Below are positions 4,217 to 8,395 of a stretch of DNA of 8,395 bases, piece after piece; the stretch's first letter is position 1; every line of letters begins with the position of its first letter. A program made the translations under genes and the position numbers. The stretch comes from JAJPXI01 sp045595705 (GTDB lineage Bacteria; Bacillota; Clostridia; Oscillospirales; Oscillospiraceae): assembly GCA_045595705.1 (NCBI GenBank), contig JAZOBA010000100.1:1-8395 (forward strand), read 5' to 3'. The notes under the pieces are model-generated. The model worked only from the letters and a program-made list of their open reading frames with translations. It had not been told where the DNA came from and did not search any database.

Positions 4217-6418
4217 TCAGTAGCGGTTGGCCCAGCTGGAGATCAGCAGAGTGGGGACCAGCCACATCAGCAGAAAGACCAGCAGACTGAGCACCGACAG
4301 GGAGGTGAAGGCCATCTGGGCGGTCAGGTAAAAGGTCAGCAGAAGGCCGATGACCGAGCCAATGACGGCCAGCGCGGTGTTCAGACGGGTGGCGAGGTGA
4401 AGGCGTTTGGCACCTACCACGGCCTCGGACAGGGGGCCGATGCCCTCACGGCAGAGAACACTGACCAAAGGCAGGTCGTGCTCCTGCTCGAGGTCGGACA
4501 GGTCCCGGCGGCGGGTGTGGTCGGGGAACTCCATGCGCTCGGCAGGCAGTTTGAAGCGCTGGTGGAGCATGGAGGGGACCAGGTTGAAATCCCGGGTGGC
4601 CAGAATGGGAGAGATCCGGTTCTCGATCAGTGCTTCCAGCGAGGGGCGTACCGAGGCATGCAGGGCATAGGTCTGGGCGAAGATGCCGGCCAGTTCGCCG
4701 TCAATGGCGCAGAATACGGCATTTTTTACATTCAGACCGTCGGGCATGGGGATCTCCATCATGTGCATGAAGGAGGAGTTGCCCACCAGAACATGCTCGC
4801 CGCGCACCGTGGCCGAAATGCCGCCTTCATAGCGGTGGACATGCTCTGCCTTGCGGTAGACGGTGCCTTGACTGTGCAGCAGTTCGTAAAAGGCGCGGTC
4901 CAGACCGCTTCCGGTTTCGCGAATCAGGGTGGCAGAGACCGAAATCACCTTGTCCAGCGAGTAGTTGGGGAAAATCTTGACGCCGTTCATGTCCACCGAG
5001 CCGGGGGGGAACAAATCGGTGTCGGACAGCAGGATACCGGTGTTTTTGGCCTGACGGCGGATGCCTTCCCAGCCGGCCAGAGCGGCGCCGATGCTCGCAA
5101 GACGGCGGGACATCATGCGCCAGGGCAGCGTGAAGGCCAGCGAACCGCTCAGGCAGGCGCAGGCGCACAGGGTGGCCGAAAGGCACCAGAGCATCAAATC
5201 CGGGCGGCCCTGACCCACCGAGGCCTGCAGGGAGAACAGCAGACTGGCCAGCATCAGCAGGGGAGCGACGGTGCGGAAGGTCCGCATGGTGCCGTCATCC
5301 GACTGGATCTGACTGCCAAATCCTTTGACCTTGCCCGGCCACTTGGAGAACACCGAGCGGCCGTCCCAGCGGTCCTCGTCCAGGGTGACCAGATAAGGGG
5401 TTTTGGCGGCTGCCGCCGTGCGGCAGGAGATACGCAGGGTCAGACGCTTCATATAGCGGCCCCAAAGGCCGAAGCCCAGAGAGAGAACGCAAATCAGACT
5501 GTAGGGCAGACTTTCGTTGCGGCTGCCGATGAAATTCATGGTGCAGGCATCGGCCAGCGTGAGCAGCGAGGCAAACACCGTTAGGGTATCGGCGCCCATA
5601 CGGGAAAGACCGGCCCAAACCAGATCGTAACTGAGACCCAGCGCCACGGTATGGATCCCGGCGCAGATCCAGATCTGCAGCCAGTTTTCATCCAGCGGGG
5701 CGGGCAAAGGCAGGGAAAGGGAACCGGCCAGAGACAGATAGAGCAGGGGGAATGCCAGCAGGAAGACCAGAAAACGGCGGATACGCAGGGAACCGAGCCC
5801 CTTTCCGTACTTGGCGGCCAGTTCCTGAGGCGGGGTGTCCGGCCATGTACGCACCTTGCGGCGGCGGGGAGCCAACCGTTTGCGCAGGTGCTGGGGTTGT
5901 TCCACATCCACGCCGGGCAGGTACTGCTCGGCACGCTGCTGCTCTTCCGAGGGCTCCGCGTGCTCAAACATGCGCCCGGCAAATCGGTCGCCCCAGTTGA
6001 GAATACGGGTCAGCAGGGAGGGCCTTTCCTCCGGTTCGGGGGGAGTCAGTCGGGTGACCTTGGGCGGCGGCTCCCTGCGTGGGGGCGGCGCCGGCCGGGC
6101 TTGGGGTTCCGGCTCGGGCTCCGGTTCGGGCTCCGGTTCCGGCTCAATTTCCGGCTCCGGTTCGACCTCGGGTTCGGTTTCCTCTTCTTGGTAACCGTCC
6201 TCCGGCGTGGGTGTGCCGGGGAACCGGATGACCTTTTTTTCTTCGGGGAAGGTGGGTTTCTGTGGCTCCTCCGGTGGCTTGGGACGGGGTTTGTTCATAA
6301 ATTCGGGCAGGTCAAGATCCCCCTCCCGGCGGGAGTGGGCGCCAAATTCGGCCAGGATTGCGTCGATGTCGAGATCCAGTTCCGAACTGTCAAATTGATC
6401 GTCCCGATAGTCTGCCAT
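4217..6418 (-). CDS. Degenerate P-type (P1B-like) ATPase homologue, probable membrane pseudoenzyme
   Basis: This is a 733-residue membrane protein of unknown function. Residues 1-205 are polar and cytoplasmic, with an acidic start (DLDIDAILAEF, 15-25), a Pro-Glu tract (about 82-105), a proline-rich stretch and a basic patch (RKRLAPRRRKVR, 179-190). Eight hydrophobic segments follow, near 214-238, 246-271, 275-294, 305-324, 383-400, 407-432, 677-701 and 705-728. This is the 4+2+2 layout of P1B ATPases. Residues 440-670 resemble N and P domains (EGGISATVRGEHVLVGN at 531-547; VFCAIDGELAGI at 568-579). Catalytic motifs are changed: SDTDLFPPG (465-473) where DKTGTLTxG is expected, ATRD (607-610) for TGD, REGIGP (657-662) for GDGIND, CAC (420-422) for CPC, and an actuator region of only about 58 residues without TGES. 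It is therefore unlikely to pump ions. The frame is intact, so this is not decay. It starts 32 bases after rlmB, with an AAGGA site. Confidence 0.72.
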   Translation of the reverse strand: MADYRDDQFDSSELDLDIDAILAEFGAHSRREGDLDLPEFMNKPRPKPPEEPQKPTFPEEKKVIRFPGTPTPEDGYQEEETEPEVEPEPEIEPEPEPEPEPEPEPQARPAPPPRREPPPKVTRLTPPEPEERPSLLTRILNWGDRFAGRMFEHAEPSEEQQRAEQYLPGVDVEQPQHLRKRLAPRRRKVRTWPDTPPQELAAKYGKGLGSLRIRRFLVFLLAFPLLYLSLAGSLSLPLPAPLDENWLQIWICAGIHTVALGLSYDLVWAGLSRMGADTLTVFASLLTLADACTMNFIGSRNESLPYSLICVLSLGFGLWGRYMKRLTLRISCRTAAAAKTPYLVTLDEDRWDGRSVFSKWPGKVKGFGSQIQSDDGTMRTFRTVAPLLMLASLLFSLQASVGQGRPDLMLWCLSATLCACACLSGSLAFTLPWRMMSRRLASIGAALAGWEGIRRQAKNTGILLSDTDLFPPGSVDMNGVKIFPNYSLDKVISVSATLIRETGSGLDRAFYELLHSQGTVYRKAEHVHRYEGGISATVRGEHVLVGNSSFMHMMEIPMPDGLNVKNAVFCAIDGELAGIFAQTYALHASVRPSLEALIENRISPILATRDFNLVPSMLHQRFKLPAERMEFPDHTRRRDLSDLEQEHDLPLVSVLCREGIGPLSEAVVGAKRLHLATRLNTALAVIGSVIGLLLTFYLTAQMAFTSLSVLSLLVFLLMWLVPTLLISSWANRY
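6105..6176. repeat. Hexanucleotide repeat encoding the Pro-Glu tract
   Basis: Twelve consecutive six-base units, mostly GGTTCC, GGCTCC, GGTTCG or GGCTCG on the plus strand, encode alternating Glu and Pro in the P-type ATPase-like protein (about residues 81-105). Two units are diverged (ATTTCC and ACCTCG), giving Ile and Val interruptions. As the unit is a multiple of three, copy-number change would alter tract length without breaking the frame. Variation among strains is a prediction, not something shown here. Confidence 0.75.
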
Positions 6419-6450
6419 GTGTGAAGTCCTTCCCTTGGGTCAGAATATGA

Positions 6451-7224
6451 TTACAGGCGCTGACGCACTGCCTCGTACAGCAGAATGGCGGCGGCGGCCG
6501 ATGCGTTGAGGGAGTTCAGCTTGCCCTTCATGGGGATGGAGACCTTGAAATCACAGGTCTCGGTGACCAGACGGCCCATGCCGTCGCCCTCGCTGCCAAT
6601 GACAATGGCGGCGGGGCCCTTCAGGTCGGCCTTGTACAGGGAGGTGTCGCCGTCGGCGGCGGTACCGAAGACCCAGATGCCTTCCTTCTTCAGGTCCTTC
6701 AGAACAGCGGGGATGTTGGGCACCCGGGCCACAGGGACGTGGCTGACGGCGCCGGCCGAGGTTTTTGCCACGATGGCGGTCAGACCGGCCGAGCGGCGCT
6801 TGGGGATAATCACGCCGTGGGCACCGGCACACTCGGCGGTACGGATGACGGCACCCAGATTGTGGGGGTCGGACAGCTCGTCACAGACCACGATGAGGGG
6901 ATTTTCCCCCTTTTCCCGGGCGGCGTTGAGGATTTCTTCCACGCTGACGTATTCGCGCACGGCGGTGACGGCGATGACGCCTTGATGGGAGTGGGTCACG
7001 CTGCGCTCGTCCAGTTTGCGGCGGTCGGTTTCTACCACCACAATGCCCTTGTTCCGGGCGGTGGAGGCGATGTGGCCCAAAGCGGCGTCGGTCTCGCCCT
7101 TGGCCAGAAAAATCTTGTCAATGGGGGTGTTGGTGCGCAGGGCCTCCAGTACGGCGTTGCGGCCTTCGATGATGCCGTCGGACTCGGCCTCGGTATTAAA
7201 AGCGTGAGGGCGTTTTTCTCTCAT
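6451..7224 (-). CDS. rlmB: 23S rRNA (guanosine-2'-O-)-methyltransferase RlmB (SpoU/TrmH family)
   Basis: This is a 257-residue SPOUT methyltransferase that uses S-adenosylmethionine to 2'-O-methylate a guanosine in the peptidyl-transferase region of 23S rRNA (G2251 in E. coli numbering). An N-terminal substrate-binding domain (about 17-95, opening with GRNAVLEALR) precedes the knotted catalytic domain. Motif 1 is DPHNLGAVIRTAECAGAHG (119-137) with N122 and R128, motif 2 is IGSEGDGM (209-216) with E212, and motif 3 is SIPMKGKLNSLNASAAAA (229-246). All expected SpoU residues are present, so it should be active. The ATG at 7222-7224 follows AAGGTGG seven bases away; an in-frame ATG at 7269 lies close to the predicted transcription start, lacks a site and adds non-family residues. 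It is the first gene of the operon, with its own promoter at 7260-7289. TrmH-type tRNA methylation is the alternative, but the N-terminal domain favours RlmB. Confidence 0.93.
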   Translation of the reverse strand: MREKRPHAFNTEAESDGIIEGRNAVLEALRTNTPIDKIFLAKGETDAALGHIASTARNKGIVVVETDRRKLDERSVTHSHQGVIAVTAVREYVSVEEILNAAREKGENPLIVVCDELSDPHNLGAVIRTAECAGAHGVIIPKRRSAGLTAIVAKTSAGAVSHVPVARVPNIPAVLKDLKKEGIWVFGTAADGDTSLYKADLKGPAAIVIGSEGDGMGRLVTETCDFKVSIPMKGKLNSLNASAAAAILLYEAVRQRL

Positions 7225-7259
7225 AACGTGCCCACCTTTCCAAACTTTTAGTTCCAAAT

Positions 7260-7289
7260 AGTATATCACATTTGAGCAGATAATAGCAA
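7260..7289 (-). promoter_or_regulatory. Extended -10 sigma-A promoter of the rlmB operon
   Basis: On the minus strand, TTGCTA (7284-7289, four of six matches) is followed after 18 bases by TATACT (7260-7265, five of six), preceded by TG one base upstream, the extended -10 signature. The start site would be near 7253, leaving a leader of about 28 bases that contains the ribosome binding site. No other promoter is evident before the two downstream genes. Confidence 0.7.
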
Positions 7290-7301
7290 GGGATGGAACC
7301 G

Positions 7302-7312
7302 GTGAACTTCAC
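7302..7312. promoter_or_regulatory. Palindrome between the rlmB and ftsH promoters (possible operator)
   Basis: GTGAACTTCAC is a perfect 11-base palindrome with a central C. An overlapping inverted repeat AACTT-6-AAGTT spans 7305-7320. Both lie between the two divergent -35 boxes, where a shared regulator could act. The element is short and no regulator gene is nearby, so this is only a candidate. Confidence 0.25.
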
Positions 7313-7333
7313 AGAAAGTTTACGGGTGTTTCC

Positions 7334-7362
7334 TTGCTTTTCACGCATTGCCGTGGTATATT
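7334..7362 (+). promoter_or_regulatory. Extended -10 sigma-A promoter of ftsH
   Basis: TATATT (7357-7362, five of six matches) with TG one base upstream forms a good extended -10 element. A weak -35, TTGCTT (7334-7339), lies 17 bases upstream. Transcription should start near 7369, giving a leader of about 39 bases with a strong ribosome binding site. I see no CIRCE-type inverted repeat that would indicate HrcA heat-shock control. Confidence 0.68.
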
Positions 7363-7407
7363 AAACTGACATTGCATAAGAAATACCATCCAAAGGAGGA
7401 TACTCGT

Positions 7408-8395
7408 TTGGCTCCCAATAATCAAAACAACAAAAAGGAACCCAACAACAAAAAACGCTACACCGGATTTATCTCCATTGTTCTGTGGGCGCTGATTCTG
7501 ACCATCGTGTTCAACTTCCTGTTTGACGGCAGGAAAGACCCGGGCATGACCGAGGTCAAATACTCCCACTTCCGCAACGCTGTGGAACAGGGCGCTGTGG
7601 AACTGGTGGATATGGATTCCTCGGTTTACACCTTCTATCTGAAGGACGGCTGGACCATGGACGCCGACGGCGTGCTGACCTACACCGAGCCGGAGGAAAA
7701 TCCCACCGATGACCCGGCCGCCGCCGTCATCCCCGGCGAATTCCGCGGCGAGGGCAAGATGGCTTACCGGACCGCACCCATGACCGATGCCGGACTGATT
7801 CCTCTGATGGAGGAGCAGGAGGGCCTGACCTACGGCCCCGACATCGTCAAGGAATCTTCCTACCTGATGAACCTGCTGTTGAGCTACGTTCTGCCCATGG
7901 TGCTGATGATCGGCGTCATGGTGCTGCTCTACCGCTTCGCCTTCAAGAAGATGGGCGGCGGCGGAATGGGCGGCATCGGCGGCGTGGGTAAGGCCAACGC
8001 CAAGGTCTACGTGGAAAAGAAGACCGGCGTCACCTTCCGTGACGTGGCCGGTCAGGACGAGGCCAAGGAGTCCCTGCAGGAAATCATCGACATGCTCCAC
8101 AACCCCGCCAAGTACACCGAAATCGGTGCCAAGCTGCCCAAGGGCGCTCTGCTGGTGGGTTCTCCCGGTACCGGTAAGACTCTGCTGGCCAAGGCTGTGG
8201 CCGGTGAGGCCGGTGTGCCCTTCTTCTCCATCAGCGGCTCCGACTTTGTGGAGATGTTCGTGGGTGTGGGTGCCTCCCGTGTCCGTGATCTGTTCAAGGA
8301 GGCCGCCAAGATGGCCCCCTGTATTATCTTCATCGATGAGATCGACACCATCGGCAAGTCCCGTGACGCCTCCCGCTTCGGCGGCAACGACGAGC
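7408..8395 (+). CDS. ftsH: ATP-dependent zinc metalloprotease FtsH, N-terminal part (cut by window edge)
   Basis: FtsH is a membrane-anchored hexameric AAA+ protease that extracts and degrades membrane and regulatory proteins. 329 codons are present. An Asn/Lys-rich start precedes a first membrane helix (about 19-39), an extracytoplasmic domain (40-153), a second helix (about 155-175), a Gly-rich linker, and the AAA domain: VTFRDVAGQDEAKESLQE, Walker A GSPGTGKT (251-258), pore motif FVG (284-286) and Walker B IIFIDEID with D310/E311. The zinc-binding HEXXH protease site lies beyond the window. Translation begins at TTG (7408-7410), eight bases after GGAGG (7395-7399) in AAAGGAGGA; the next in-frame ATG falls after the first membrane helix and would remove the anchor. 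The extracytoplasmic domain is about 115 residues, longer than in E. coli, with an acidic Pro-rich stretch. It is divergent from rlmB. Confidence 0.95.
   Translation, partial: MAPNNQNNKKEPNNKKRYTGFISIVLWALILTIVFNFLFDGRKDPGMTEVKYSHFRNAVEQGAVELVDMDSSVYTFYLKDGWTMDADGVLTYTEPEENPTDDPAAAVIPGEFRGEGKMAYRTAPMTDAGLIPLMEEQEGLTYGPDIVKESSYLMNLLLSYVLPMVLMIGVMVLLYRFAFKKMGGGGMGGIGGVGKANAKVYVEKKTGVTFRDVAGQDEAKESLQEIIDMLHNPAKYTEIGAKLPKGALLVGSPGTGKTLLAKAVAGEAGVPFFSISGSDFVEMFVGVGASRVRDLFKEAAKMAPCIIFIDEIDTIGKSRDASRFGGNDE

Noticed and set aside
4173..4265. N-terminal extension of the acyltransferase overlapping the upstream gene
   Set aside because: The extra 31 residues precede the conserved LDYIRVIG start region and lack a ribosome binding site; the ATG at 4172 has AGGAGG at proper distance.
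2766..5584. Long plus-strand open frames (2766-4223 and 4193-5584) antisense to the acyltransferase and P-type-like genes
   Set aside because: Gln/Gly/Asp-rich low-complexity translations typical of antisense frames; the first also reads through bofA and the terminator. Neither has a start context.
4217..6418. Reading the P-type-like gene as a decaying pseudogene
   Set aside because: There is no frameshift or internal stop over 733 codons, the ribosome binding site is good, and framework residues remain while only the catalytic ones differ.
5651..6424. Plus-strand frame giving repeated Gly-Phe-Arg-Leu or Gly-Ser tracts
   Set aside because: The repeats are antisense readings of the Pro-Glu hexamer tract; there is no promoter, ribosome binding site or family match.
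7225..7269. Upstream in-frame ATG for rlmB at 7269
   Set aside because: It lies at the promoter -10 and upstream of the predicted transcription start, so it would not be in the message; the ATG at 7224 has a good site.
7309..8100. Minus-strand His/Val/Gly-rich open frame antisense to ftsH
   Set aside because: It overlaps unmistakable FtsH coding sequence and both divergent promoters; composition is typical of a shadow frame.
1..8395. CRISPR array, tRNA, rRNA, riboswitch, insertion sequence or attachment site
   Set aside because: No spaced direct repeats, cloverleaf, conserved aptamer core, transposase or terminal inverted repeats were seen; the intergenic gaps are too short for most of these.

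Overview
The window reads as a chromosomal housekeeping segment from a GC-rich, endospore-lineage Firmicute. The best fit is class Clostridia, close to Oscillospiraceae/Ruminococcaceae gut anaerobes. The grounds are a yaaL-bofA pair (BofA is a sporulation checkpoint protein), a clostridial-type second type II topoisomerase pair, strong AGGAGG-type ribosome binding sites, a TTG-started ftsH, and a sigma-E-like promoter in front of yaaL-bofA. The genus is inferred from general family knowledge only. I see no insertion sequence, prophage gene, CRISPR array, tRNA or rRNA.

Layout, left to right. Positions 1-2285 (minus): parE then parC (parC cut by the window edge), two subunits of a type IIA topoisomerase in one operon read from a near-consensus sigma-A promoter at 2355-2384. 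Positions 2286-2486: a divergent control region with the parE promoter, an imperfect inverted repeat, a GC-rich hairpin and a sigma-E-like promoter facing right. Positions 2487-3009 (plus): yaaL (DUF2508) and bofA. Positions 3018-3055: a near-perfect bidirectional terminator between two convergent transcripts.

Positions 3060-7224 (minus) hold a three-gene operon transcribed rlmB, then a degenerate P-type ATPase, then an integral membrane acyltransferase. It starts from an extended -10 promoter at 7260-7289. The middle gene is the most unusual item: it keeps the eight-helix P1B-ATPase topology and recognisable N- and P-domain framework, but every signature catalytic motif is altered. It also carries a roughly 200-residue acidic, Pro-Glu-rich cytoplasmic N-terminus. 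It looks like a membrane pseudoenzyme of unknown role, made next to a membrane acyltransferase.

Positions 7225-7407 are a second divergent control region. From 7408 to the right edge (plus) is ftsH, the membrane AAA+ protease, cut off shortly after Walker B.

Functionally the block mixes chromosome topology (ParE/ParC), mother-cell sporulation control (BofA), ribosome maturation (RlmB), membrane proteostasis (FtsH) and an envelope-modification module of unknown target. No intergenic stretch exceeds 300 bases.
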